Shown here piece after piece: positions 1 to 10,825 of a stretch of 64,000 bases of DNA; position 1 is the stretch's first letter; each line of letters starts with the position of its first letter. The notes under the pieces are model-generated. The model was given only the letters and a program-made list of their open reading frames with translations, was not told the origin of the DNA and did not search any database. The DNA is taken from positions 310,001 to 374,000 of the forward strand of contig MCGE01000028.1 of the NCBI GenBank assembly GCA_002105175.1, in the 5' to 3' direction. The position numbers and the translations under genes were made by a program. The stretch comes from Absidia repens. Lineage: Eukaryota > Mucoromycota > Mucoromycetes > Mucorales > Cunninghamellaceae.

Positions 1-991
1 TTTAATGCATTACGCCAACAAACACCATCTCTCTTGGACATTTTAGCAACATTCCCATCATGCCATCCGCCCATGTCTCGCCTGTTGGATCTTTTACCAC
101 CTCATCAACCCCGATACTATTCTATGGCAAACTCGTCTTTAAAGCAACGCGACAAGCTTGAATTTGCCTTCAACGTAGTAGATTATACAACGGAAACTGG
201 TGTTCATCGTCAAGGTGTGGCCACTCCCTGGTTGGATCGTTTATCTTGTACGGTACCTTTCAAAAACGAACTCGACAACAGCAACAACAGCAATGATAAA
301 TCACCAAGCAATTACAAGATTCCCATCTTCACCCGACCAAGTAACGTATTTGTCTTGCCAACGGACACGAGTCGACCCCTTGTTCTGATTGGTCCTGGAA
401 CTGGTATTGCTCCTTTACGTGGCTTTGTCCAACACCGTCAAGAACAGCGTCTAATCCGTCAACGTATGGGTGGTGTTGGCGCCCATCCTAGTCGTGATAT
501 TCTCAAGGACTTTGGTGATATTCATGTGTATGATGGATGCAGGGATCGAACAAAGGACTATCTATTCGAAGAAGATTGGGATGCTTTTGTTAAGGATGGT
601 ACGGTCAAAAGGGTCAGGTTGGCCGTCAGTCGTCAAGATGTTAACAACAAGGTGTACGTTCAAGATTTGATGAAACAAGACCACGAAGCTCTCTATGATC
701 TTATAGTCAACAAGGATGCAGCGATCTATGTCTGCGGGGATGCTGCTAACATGGCCAAGGGCGTTAATGATGCCCTGGTGGAAATCCTGTGCAAACATCA
801 GCAAGATCTGGATATTTTGGCTGCAAACAAAAAATTGATGGAATGGATGGCGAATGGCAAGTACCTACGTGATCTGGTAAGAAAAACTACAAATATTCAG
901 ATAGATACTCGGGTATCAAGGATTTATTACTTACTTGCTTGACTTTTTTTTTTTTTTTTTTTTTTTCTATAAAACTTCGTAGTGGGCTTGA
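1..991 (+). CDS. MTRR: Methionine synthase reductase, 3' part (diflavin reductase)
   Basis: This is the C-terminal part of a diflavin reductase that passes electrons from NADPH through FAD and FMN to re-activate cobalamin-dependent methionine synthase. The frame is open from base 1, so the FMN half lies left of the window. Visible are the FAD-binding motif RYYSMANS, the NADPH-pocket motif GPGTGIAPLRGF and the C-terminal signature YVCGDAANMAKGVNDALVEI. The surrounding residues resemble animal methionine synthase reductase more than cytochrome P450 reductase or Tah18. The last intron is 877-982 (GTAAG..TAG, with CTTGAC before a T tract), giving exons 1-876 and 983-991. The final codons W-A-stop match the short aromatic tail of the family, whereas reading through the intron would add an unrelated tail. 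The family call is by resemblance; NDOR1/Tah18 is the main alternative. Confidence 0.82.
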
Positions 992-2731
992 AAATAGGAT
1001 AGGTACTTTTGCATCTCGTTTTGCCAGTCTACTTTTCTCTCTGTGTCTCTGGCATGACCGAAAAAATGTCTCCTTGTGCAATTTTTGTTATATAGTATTT
1101 GATCAATTCTTCACGTCTTACCCTTCCCCACTCTTATATTTAGTTGTAGTACTATTATTATATTATTGATATATATTCACCTTTAGAAGCAATAAAAAAC
1201 AGATTTCATTTTTTGATGGTTTTTCCTAGTGATATGCTTGATTTGGAAGGTGGCAGTTTTTTTTTTAACATAGTCTTGATAGGTAGTAGGTGAGAGATAT
1301 TGGGTATATACGAAACAGATGCATTAATTATGCTTTTGTAGCTGAAGATATTTTTAGAAAACGAATGGAGAAGTATTCTATGTGTATGTGTGTATGTGTG
1401 CATATGTATTATAGCGAGTAAATTTCTCGATATGCTATGGGTCAGAGGATGAATAATAAAAAGTACATATTTTATTTGAGGAATATGGTAGATACTAAAT
1501 AAGAGAGCAGGGTGATTGTAACATAAGACTAATGGTAACATGATTAAGATGAATATGAGTCATAAGGAATGGTCTACATTAATTCAAAGGGACAAGCATA
1601 AAACGAGATTATAACACAGCGCTATGTATGGAAAAGGCTAAAGGAGTATCTTTTATTGAACATAACAATTCCCAGCACTAATCAAAAGGGAAAATAGTTG
1701 TAAAAGAAGGATTTTATTACACAAGGCATGATAGAAACTAATGAGACATTTTCATTGAAGCAAATAAAGAGAGACATACTATTTCGGATATATATACAAA
1801 CTATGGGCAAACTAAGACTACACTAAACTAAAGAAGTCTTCAACAAGTCAACTAATAGTGTTGAAATCCTAGATCCAAAATGAAAGCGCTTCCCATGCAT
1901 CTTGTAATCCCTGATCTGAAAACTCTTCTAAACTAGTCCTAACGTTAATCTAAGATCATCATAACTTCAAAAAGATAATAACAACGAAGAAAAAAGATCG
2001 GGAGAGCAAAAAAGAAAAAAGAGGCACAAACAAAAAATTACGTCTGCGGGATTTGAAATGTTTTTTATGGCCTCTCACTGAACCATTAAGGTAATGAACC
2101 TTGAAAAAACACAAAAGGGGTTCCTGAAGACCACTGTCTTGCTAGATATAGCACGGGTACACAGATCAAAGAAATCATTTTCCAAATCAACAATTGTGGG
2201 TTCCTTTGTATCTATTTTACCAACTTCCAAAAGTATTCATCAATATTCGTTTCTGTCTCTCTATGACCCTGTACATCCATAACCAAGTATTATTTAATAT
2301 ATCCTGTGACAAGTCAAAGGCTCCTGTCCTACGTATCTATTAGTGTCCTCTGTAACCTTTTTTTTTTTTTTTTATTTGTTCATGACCACACAACACAGAC
2401 CTGAACCTGAGATATAATATGGTATTTTTCCTTATCAACGCTTTCTAAAACTTCTTTCACATATCCTAACACACGCATAGCTTCATCCTTTTTAGCCTTT
2501 TCCAATTTTGCAAATGCAGGAAGTCAGTATATAAAACAAAAGCTTTACGAGTATGATCTATGATAGTTTTTATTGGCAAAAAAAAAAAAATAAAAAAAAA
2601 AAGATCGTACAAAAAATAAAAATAAAGTCAAATAATAAAAGTTCAACTGATAATACAGAATACTACAAACTAATAACTATTCCGTCCGATCACTATTGCT
2701 AGTTGCCTAAGGCTGATTTGATTCCCCCTGA
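992..2731. other. Intergenic spacer between convergent genes, with repeat copy A
   Basis: No convincing coding sequence was found. The first 200 bases are AT-rich 3' flank of the reductase gene. From about 1480 there are degenerate modules of the dispersed repeat, ending in conserved copy A (1735-2062). The right part (2340-2640) contains several T and A homopolymers and serves as the 3' flank of the Kin1-like kinase gene. Short open frames here are AT-rich and show no family resemblance. Confidence 0.6.
1735..2062 (+). repeat. Dispersed repeat, copy A
   Basis: Forward copy of a non-coding repeat found nine times in the window. It contains the block running from 'aaactatgggcaaactaaga' through the core near 1877-1917 (here tgaaagcgcttcccatgcat), the 'ttctaaactagtcctaacg' block, an A-rich tract and the right end 'gcgggatttgaaatg'. 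The right end lacks the CACGTG seen in most other copies. Related degenerate modules extend left to about 1480. Confidence 0.8.
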
Positions 2732-5368
2732 TCAAAAAGTAAAGCGGTTCAAAATCGGTGCACGATCCATCCAAGCACGAAGTCTACTTTCCAACCAGCC
2801 AGTCGTTCTTTTGTTCCCACAGATGTCGGGTAGTTTTTCGATGGTATAACTGACGCTGACGCTACTACCACCATGGAGATTGGTATCCTTCAGTTTGATG
2901 TTGCTGCTGACAATAACTACGTTTTCCGAGAGAGGGCAAGTACCGTCAATAGTGTTGGATAATGATGATGAATTATTTGGTGTGAGTATTGGTTGTTGTT
3001 GGTCATAGAGATCATACTGGAAATGAAGTGTCGGTGACGGTATCAGCGGTAATTCGGCTGCATAAGTACTGGTCTCGGTAAAAACTGCATCAGAATGTGA
3101 TCGTGTTGCGTCTGTGGTTGTTTTATTGTTGTTGTTGCATGGCATGGACCCTCTGTTGCGTCGATGATGGTGACGGAGATAATGACACCGTCTATGTCGT
3201 TGCTGATGTTCCGATGGAAGAGGGAGATGCTGATGTCGGCCTTTTCTGAGTCGAAGTAATGCGCCCAACTTCGTCAGAAACTGTTTCTTCCGTTTTGACG
3301 ATGGCGATGGTAATAAAGATGATGACGGTAATGATAATGATAATGATGAGGATGATGACAATGGCGTTGATTCTGTTGTTGTCGTTGTTGTCGTTGTTGT
3401 TGGTATGGTTGCTTTTGGTGTAGAAATTGGATTTTGTTGTAATAAATGTATCCTGGAGACGGGGTTGATAGATTGCTTTGTTTGCATTGTCGGAGTTGAT
3501 GATGCTGAAGGTAATGACTTGGATGGACATAAAACCAGAAATGAATAAGATAGTGATGACGATGGTGACTGATATATTGATTGCATTGCGGATAGCGATG
3601 GTAATGTTGATGTCGAATTCGTCGAAGAATACACATGCCGACGAGGGTTCGTTCGCTCAGTTGGAGTATCGAAAAGGGTTGGCGGTAACATATCAATGGA
3701 AGGATCGCAATGCTGAGGTAGATGATGGTCGACTTGAATTTGGGACGGGTGATAAGTTGAATCTGCTGAATATCGACAATGTCGGCGAATGCTGTCTTGA
3801 TTTTCCTTCGTTCTATTTGCCGACGGTTCGTGCCAGCTATGGGATTGATGTCTGTGATTATTAGGTTGTGGAGATGGCGCCAATTGCTTCGATCGGGTGT
3901 CCTTTGAATGTTCCAAAAATGGTAATGAAGGCTCGCTGGGGTTTGTTGACTTCTGAGGATGTAATGTCTTCGAAGATGATGATTCCATCGTTGATTTTCC
4001 AGAGTCCAAATTTTCTATTCGCTTCATTCGTTCCATCGTCAAATAATAAAGTGATAAAAGGGGGTGATAAGCTGCTGGAACTGACTGAGGATCGTTGTAA
4101 GTTCCCCATATCAAACGATTTGCTGCTTTGTTGATCGATTTAAGCCGGTCAGAACCTGTATTGGTGAGTCGATGTTGCGATTTTAAGTGTGAATTCCTGT
4201 AACACTGTTGATTTTCTAAGGCAAGAGATTGGATATCTGAGACATGAGCAGCCGAGACACGGTATACGGACGACTTCAAAATCACCTCCATTTTCATCCG
4301 AATATCATTCACAGTACCAAGGTTGAAACCATATGTCATTTTTCCCAAAATTTTTTCATCTAGTGGTAAGCTGAGGGGTTCCCGGAATAACAGATAGTTT
4401 CTAGTGTAGCCAGAGCGACCTTCGTTCAACCAAGGGTGACGGATAATATCTGCCAGGGTGATTCGTTGTTGTGGTTCGGCGATCAAGATATGAGAAAGAA
4501 GGTGATGACACTGGTTGGATACATATGCAGGATAATCGACTTGAGCATGTTTGATCTTTTCATGTAAACCCGGTAAAGACTTATCATCAAAAGGTACCGA
4601 GCCTGTGACCATAACGTAGAGCACCACACCAAGACTCCACACATCGATTTCGGGACCACGGTAAGGGCGTCCATTCAAAAGTTCAGGTGCAGCAAAGTAG
4701 AGAGAGCCACAATAGGTAGTGAGCTGACGTTCAGGACAAAAGAGATTGGACAAGCCGAAGTCGATGATTTTGATGTTGCGACCAGTTCGATCCACCAGAA
4801 TATTTTCAATTTTGAGGTCGCGATGTACTACTGAGTTCCGATGCATATAATCCAGAGCACTAACCATTTGACGGCAAAAGTGGCGAGAATGCTTTTCCGA
4901 GAGATGAGTTCGTTTGACAATATAATGCAGCAATTGGCCTCCATTGACATAGTCCATCAAAAAGTAATAGTAGTGGCTACCTGCAATCATGGCGCGTAAA
5001 TACACAATGTGAGGGTGATCTAATAGCATCATGAAGTGACCTTCCCGAATAGCACGAAGTTCCCTTGATAATTCTTTTGCTGTCAGTTTCCGATTCCGAG
5101 TAGTACGAGGGACGATCTTGATGGCAGCCTAACAAATATAAATTGGTGAGGAGTTAAAATAAAATTATGCAGCAATCATGAATAGTCATTATAACTTTAC
5201 CTTTTCACCTGTCACAACATGTATTCCAAGCTTGACTTTTCCCATGGAGCCTTTACCCAAAGTTTGTTTCAAAACGTATTTCCCAACAGCTTTAATGGTG
5301 TTATGTTCATCTTTTGTCACAAAGTCTTCTTCACGTTGCCATTCTTCAAGCATGTATGGGACCACCAT
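2732..5368 (-). CDS. Kin1/MARK (PAR-1)-type serine/threonine protein kinase
   Basis: An 854-residue kinase in two exons (5368-5201, 5128-2732) with one phase-0 intron (5129-5200). The kinase domain is N-terminal: glycine loop GKGSMGKVKLG, ATP lysine in AAIK (about residue 60), catalytic HRDLKIEN (158-165), DFGLSN (179) and activation segment TYCGSLYFAAPELL. This segment and the following PFDDKSLPGLHEKI block are typical of fungal Kin1/Kin2, which act in polarity and secretion. The long C-terminal tail is rich in Ser, His, Gln and Thr and looks disordered. I could not recognise the KA1 domain normally found at the C-terminus of this family. The start is the first in-frame ATG; a second ATG lies five codons downstream. 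The gene is divergent from the aminotransferase-like gene, only 274 bp away. Confidence 0.85.
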
Positions 5369-5642
5369 CAGAGGTAAAAAGAAAAGAATATATGCTTGGC
5401 TGTGCTGTATTGTTGTAATATAATAATTGCACGGTGATATGGTTTAAGTTGTTCCGAAATAAAAGCAAAAGCGAAACAGAAAAAAAAAAAAAAAACGAGA
5501 CTAAAAAAATGCTTCAGGGAAAATATAAAGTGGACCCCCAAATACAGCAAAATATATACTCCGACGGAGAAACAAAATCTGTTCTTTTACCTTTATTTTC
5601 TCACCCTCCTTTATCAATTTTTTTTATCTTTTATCTAAAAAC
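5369..5642. promoter_or_regulatory. Shared promoter between divergent kinase and aminotransferase genes
   Basis: These 274 bases separate two head-to-head start codons, so they must carry both promoters. A TATA-like ATATAAAG lies at about 5522-5529, some 115 bases before the aminotransferase ATG. A C/T-rich stretch lies just upstream of that ATG, and a poly(A) tract is at 5478-5494. The promoter role is inferred from position. Confidence 0.5.
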
Positions 5643-7016
5643 ATGACCGGTTTTGGTCGTTCGTTGCGTTCCGAATTCTTCATGGAAGATGGCTACACTC
5701 CTTTGAATCACGGCTCTTTTGGCGTTTATCCCAAGGCCCTACGCCCTTATTTGCACCAATATCAACTACAGGCCGAAATCAACCCAGACAAGTTTCTACG
5801 ACGTGAAATGTTCCCCATCTTGGATAAAAATCGTGAACGCTTAGCTGGTCTTGTTCATTGTGATCCTCAAGAAATTGTCTTTGTTACCAATGCTAGTGTT
5901 GGCATCAACTCGGTGGTGAGAAGTCTCATGTTACATCCTACTGAAAAATTATTATGCGTAAGTTTTGAAAATAGGGTGGCTGTTAGAAAATGTTCATAAT
6001 TATCAAGTTACTTAATTTTATTCCATCATATAGTTTAGTACTGCATACAATGCCGTTGAACGAACTATGGCTTATGTACAGGATGCTCTTCAATCCAAAT
6101 TGATTCCTGTACAGCTGGACTACCCCTTAAGCGATGATCAAGTGCTAGAAAATATTGAAAATGCCATTGCTCAACATCACCACCCTTCTTCCCCAATCAA
6201 GCTTTGCTTAATGGATGCTATTACATCAGTACCTGGTGTTCGTTTTCCATTTGAGCGCGTGATCAAGTTACTCAAGGAACATAATATACTATCCCTCGTT
6301 GATGGTGCCCACGCGATTGGTCAAATACCTTTGGATTTACATGAAACTGATCCTGACTTCTTTATCACCAATTGCCACAAATGGTTATTTGCTCCGCGTG
6401 GTGCTGCCCTGTTGTATGTGCCTCGTCGCAATCAATACCTCATTCATCCTGCTGTCATCAATGCCTCTTATCAAAACCATCCTGGTCCAAAAGATGATGT
6501 TTCAACTAACTTTCAATTGGAATTCTCGTGGCCTGGTACTTGTGATTTTAGTAGTTTTATGTGCATTAACCACGGTACGTAAGCGGTAAATAGAATACAA
6601 AAAGGCAACAAATTGGACTCAACTTTTCTTCAATATATTTAAACCATAGCATTGGATTTCCGACAAACCCTGGAGGTGAAGACAAGATTCAAGAGTATTG
6701 CCATCAATTAGCTGTGGATGGTGGCAAAGAAGTGGCGAATATTCTGGGAACTGAAGTCATGGAAAATGAAGAAAAGACCTTGACAGTGGCAATGGTGAAC
6801 GTCCGACTACCCTTGGTGCCAAATCAGCGCTACTCTGAAAACGATATTGTCCAAGCTTTCATTGACAAGCTACTTTACCAACACAACTGTATGGCCCCAG
6901 CTTATTTCCATAACAAAACATGGTATACCCGTCTTAGTGCACAAGTTTACAATGATTTGGATGATTTTAGATTGGTTGGAAAGGCTTTGTTGGCGGTTTG
7001 CAATGAGCTACAATAG
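5643..7016 (+). CDS. Class V PLP aminotransferase-like protein (apparent 1-base frameshift)
   Basis: A fold-type I PLP enzyme of the isopenicillin-N-epimerase-like class V family, about 407 residues if the frame is continuous. The N-terminal NHGSFGVYPKAL block, the DGAHAIGQIPLDL segment and the PLP lysine in NCHKWLFAPRGAAL are clear. Exons are 5643-5957, 6034-6574 and 6650-7016. Fungal relatives include hercynylcysteine sulfoxide lyases (Egt2) and uncharacterised epimerase-like proteins; the substrate cannot be decided here. With the best donor (6575) exon 3 begins ALDFRQTL, as expected for the family. The frame is then lost at 6671-6676, where CTGGAGG appears where CTGGGAGG would keep the family motif GGEDKIQEYC. 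A donor 4 bases downstream (6579) restores the frame but changes about eight residues. The missing G may be a sequencing error or a real lesion. Confidence 0.75.
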
Positions 7017-8583
7017 TGAAAATCTCGTTGACCATCTCCCCTATTTATTCAACTAGTTTATTTAGTTATTTAGTTATTTAGTTTATTTAGTTTATTTATT
7101 GTTTTACCATACTCAATTTTATTTGAATTGTATAATAAAAAATATACTGATATTTGATTTGCTAAACTATTATGGTTTGAGGTAGAATTGGTACTGTATC
7201 ATAGTGCTAAAATCGGCATTCCAGCTTTTGAAAAATTTGCTACTAATCCATCAATCAGAAAACAGTGATTTCCCCTGATGAAAACTCAAACAAAAAGAAA
7301 AAAGAGTAAACTAAGTTCGCTCAGTATCCGTATTCATCAGCTAATTAGTGTAGGAAAAATCAGTTTAGTATAGTGTCTGTGGTGTATGTATGTATTTTAG
7401 AACTGATAATCATTGCCATTGTATACAATAAACAAATATAAAACAAATGATCTTGAATACAATTTTTATCTTAAAATGAAAGTAAAAGAATGGAGGGAGC
7501 GGAGCAACGGATTGATTGGTATGCTATGTGCAAGCTATGTATTCAGAGTCGAGATCGACCGTAGACCAGGTCTCACAGTCAAATAGCGATCTGTTGCACA
7601 GGATGAACAGGGTCAGTTGTTAAAACAAAGACATGTTTTATTGAAGCAAATATATGTTTTGTTGAAGAAAACAGACATACTAAGCTAATCAAGACATCTC
7701 TTAAGATCCTAGAATCAAAATGAAAGGGTTTCCCCATGCATGTTGTAATCCCTTTTCTGAAAATCCTTCTACACTAATCCCAATACTAATCTAAGATTAA
7801 TATAATCTCAAAGAGGTGAAAATGACGATGAAAAAAAAAAAAAAGAAAAATGGAAACAGACGAAAATAAATTTCACGTGGGCGGGATTTGAAATGGTTTT
7901 TTTATCGATTTTTTTAATACTATTCATTGACACCGGTATTAGCCAGATATCATATGTTATGCCATCGTGAGTTTGTTTCTTTTATTTAAAAAGTTCTACC
8001 ATAATTGCAATGATATACCGGACTTCTCCTATAATGCCTGGAAATTTCCTGTTTTTCAGTCCTAGGTTATTAAATATATGTTCGCTGTTCACTCTTTAAA
8101 GTCACTTAAATAAAATGTGGCTCTAATATATATCTACCTTCATATAACTAGTTCCCGGCGTATCAGGTACATAAAACATAATGTATAATAGCATCCCGGT
8201 GACCACATCTCCTCAATTGCAGACAAGATTATGTATAGACTTGAACCCCCACCTCTCCACCCCCCCCTCCACGTTCGTCGGTCAAATTGATTCAATTAAA
8301 GTTAACCTACTACTGTATTCATCATTACCCCTTGTATCATCACCTTCGAAATCCACCAACGCACATATATATCACCCAGTTCACATCGCACTTCCACCAT
8401 GTCAGAAGAAATAAAGTCACCCAGAGTATAAAAAAGAGATTACAAAAAAATAAAAATTTTATTGATATATTGATTTGAGGTCAGAAGTAAAAATAAAATA
8501 AAAAGATACGGATAGTGATAAACTGCAAAAAAGGAAGAAGGGGGTATTTTCATTTGCTAAGTTGAGAGAGGGAATGTATCTTG
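7017..8583. other. Intergenic spacer between convergent genes, with repeat copy B
   Basis: The first part (7040-7110) is a degenerate run of TTTAG/TTTATT units, forming the 3' flank of the aminotransferase-like gene. Dispersed repeat copy B occupies 7620-7896. The remainder (7900-8580) is AT-rich; the open frames at 8181-8478 are C/T-rich and show no protein family features, so I regard it as non-coding 3' flank of the gene on the other strand. Confidence 0.55.
7620..7896 (+). repeat. Dispersed repeat, copy B
   Basis: Forward copy with the full core (AAAATGAAAGGGTTTCCCC then ATGCATGTTGTAATCCC, about 7717-7755), an A-rich tract near 7830-7850 and the canonical right end CACGTGGGCGGGATTTGA at 7874-7891. 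The left module with ttattgaagcaaatat is at about 7639. Confidence 0.85.
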
Positions 8584-10467
8584 TCATTGGGGAGTCATTC
8601 CAGCTACCTTGAATTTAAGAAATTCCAATGTATCCAGAGCAATGATGTTTTCATCATGGACACCGAGTTGTAAAAATTCCAACGTTGAGAACAAGTTAAT
8701 GGAGGCAAAGAACGACACCACATTGTATCTGATATGTGGTAATCCATTTCTATGTAATAATATTCTAAGATCAGTCAAGTTCGCTTTTTTTTCGTATGTA
8801 CTTACTCAAGGTCATTCAAAAGTTCGTCCAGTTCATCCAGCGTGCAGGAATCCGTTACCCCATGTTCCAGTCTTTCCACAATAAGACTTACCCTGGCCAT
8901 GGTAATAGAAGTATATTCAGGGTCCGTTACTATCATCCGATACGCAAAAAAAAAAAAAAAAAAAAAATTGGTTAGGATACATCTTTTTTGCACTATTGCG
9001 GCTATCATGATCTCTGTTCTTACCCAGCACAGACTTCATTGATCTCATTGTGGGTAGAAATTTGATCCGAGCGTCTGCCACAGGGTCTTCGGAGCATATG
9101 CCAATTGCGATATTTAAATTATCATCTAGTCCTTGGGGGCCATAATGTAGTAAGATGCTAGAATAAAAAGGCGAGGCGTAAGAGAGGAGTCTAATATTCG
9201 AGTGCATAGCAATGAGATGTTTCTGAAAGAATCCTTACCACATTAGTTCCGGGTCATTGATTTCCATTTGCAATGCTGTGTCCACGACTTGTTTAATCTT
9301 GACCGCACGATCTCGTTTCTGTGTGCCTGCTTTCCGGTATAGTGTATGCGTCCCATTGGCCGCTTCATCATCCTTTGACATTTGCACAATCACAGACAAT
9401 ACCTGATCAAGAAGAGAGAGCAGAAGAAAAAAGAATCAGTATCATCCCTATAATCCCACAAGATCTTCTTTTTTTTTACCTTCAAATATGCCTTGATGAT
9501 ATATCGATCGGCTGAATTCATGTGATAGGCCTTGCTTAGTTGTTCCTCGGTATCATAGAGCAATCGATGCATTTTGTCCACATTGCCCTGATTGTTCGTC
9601 GTTTGTTCCCAAGTCTCATACATGACAAGTGCTTCAAGTTTGCTGATAGATTGATTGTTATTTTGGCTTTCTATTGCGCTACCGTAAAATAAAGAATGGT
9701 AAAACCAAATTTTGCTTGTTAATTTCATTCTTACTGATCTTTTTTTTTTCTACACTTACCTTTCGATCCGTTCAATAAAAGCGATATAACCCTCTTCGTT
9801 CAAGATATGTAAAAGTTGCTCTTTCCAAACAGGAATGTTCTATAAAAAGTTGATAATCATGTCATTTAGTCAGTAAAACAAATAGAGTCTATTTTTTCTT
9901 TATCCTCTTACCTTTGGAGCACGAATTCCGCTGACAACACTTCCCAAAAACATAGACAAATCTTCAGGCTGGCAATTTCGAATAATTTCTTCGCCAACCT
10001 AGATAGAACGAACAAAAGAAACGTGAGCACCGGCATTCGCCTTATGATCGTTCTCTGGACATATTGTAACGATGATCATAATTTTTTTTTCTCCATCTTA
10101 CCTTCCAATAAGCCAAAGGACGAAACTTGCAAGTTTCGATCATTGCTGACAGCAGAGCTAAACAAGGTCGATAGTCTCGTGATTTCAACAGTTCCAAGAT
10201 GGTGTGACGAGCGTAACTTAAGACCTTGGCGCAACCCATGGTGCCACTTGCGTGAATCGTATCGGCATCAAAATAGTAATCTGGATCTAAGATGTCGTTG
10301 GAGAGAGTATCATTGTTGGGTGCTGTTACTTTGCTGTCAGCCGTCGAATCCACTACTTCGATCGGTTGTACTTGGCTTATCTTTTTGTCGTTTGATCGCT
10401 TTTGAATTTTCTTTCTCGTTTTGATAGAATTGGTAGGCGTATTGGCAAGGGTATCTCTTTTAGTCAT
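8584..10467 (-). CDS. Unrecognised helical protein, eight exons
   Basis: I do not recognise this gene. Eight exons join into one 444-residue frame: 10467-10102, 9998-9912, 9839-9760, 9678-9480, 9402-9239, 9157-9024, 8929-8806 and 8764-8584. All introns are GT..AG and phases are consistent throughout, which is strong evidence for a functional gene. The start is the first ATG in the frame; the open frame extends a little upstream without an ATG. The N-terminus (first 60 residues) is basic and polar. The remainder is predicted by eye to be mostly helical, with no TM segment, signal peptide or metal-binding motif. Repeated short helices, for example around VLSYARHTILELLKSRDY and ELLNDLEILLHRNGLPHI, would suit a TPR- or HEAT-like scaffold, but that is inference only. 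Confidence 0.7.
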
Positions 10468-10540
10468 AATGGTAGCGTCAAGTATATGGGTCGCGATGGA
10501 TGGTATTGACAAAAGAAAATGGGAAAGACAATAACAGCAA

Positions 10541-10572
<32 letters not shown>

Positions 10573-10825
10573 GGTGAGTTGAGTTTAAATAACGGTATTT
10601 TATTATTGTAGATTTGTACAAGCAATGATAATGGCAAAAAGAAGAATAAAAAAAGAAGAAAAAGCTATAAATATATATATAGATAGATGATGGTAATAAG
10701 AGACTATATAAAGTGGGAGTGGGGAGGAAAAGTGGGAGAATAATAATAATATTGAGAATAAGTAAGAAGTTGATATAGAAAAAATAGCGATATAAATACC
10801 AAATGAAGGAAGTATATCAATCAAC
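10468..10825. other. Promoter of unrecognised gene and 3' flank of GATA gene
   Basis: The right half is AT-rich 3' flank of the GATA-factor gene with many A/T runs. The left half must contain the promoter of the eight-exon gene on the minus strand. A 31-base A run lies near 10541-10571. No TATA box is obvious. Confidence 0.45.

Noticed and set aside
3192..4134. Several frames on both strands inside the kinase tail
   Set aside because: They lie in the low-complexity Ser/His/Thr-rich tail of the Kin1-like kinase, which keeps one frame over 766 codons.
8181..8478. Two overlapping frames of 63-77 codons
   Set aside because: C/T-rich composition without family features; located in a 3' flank.
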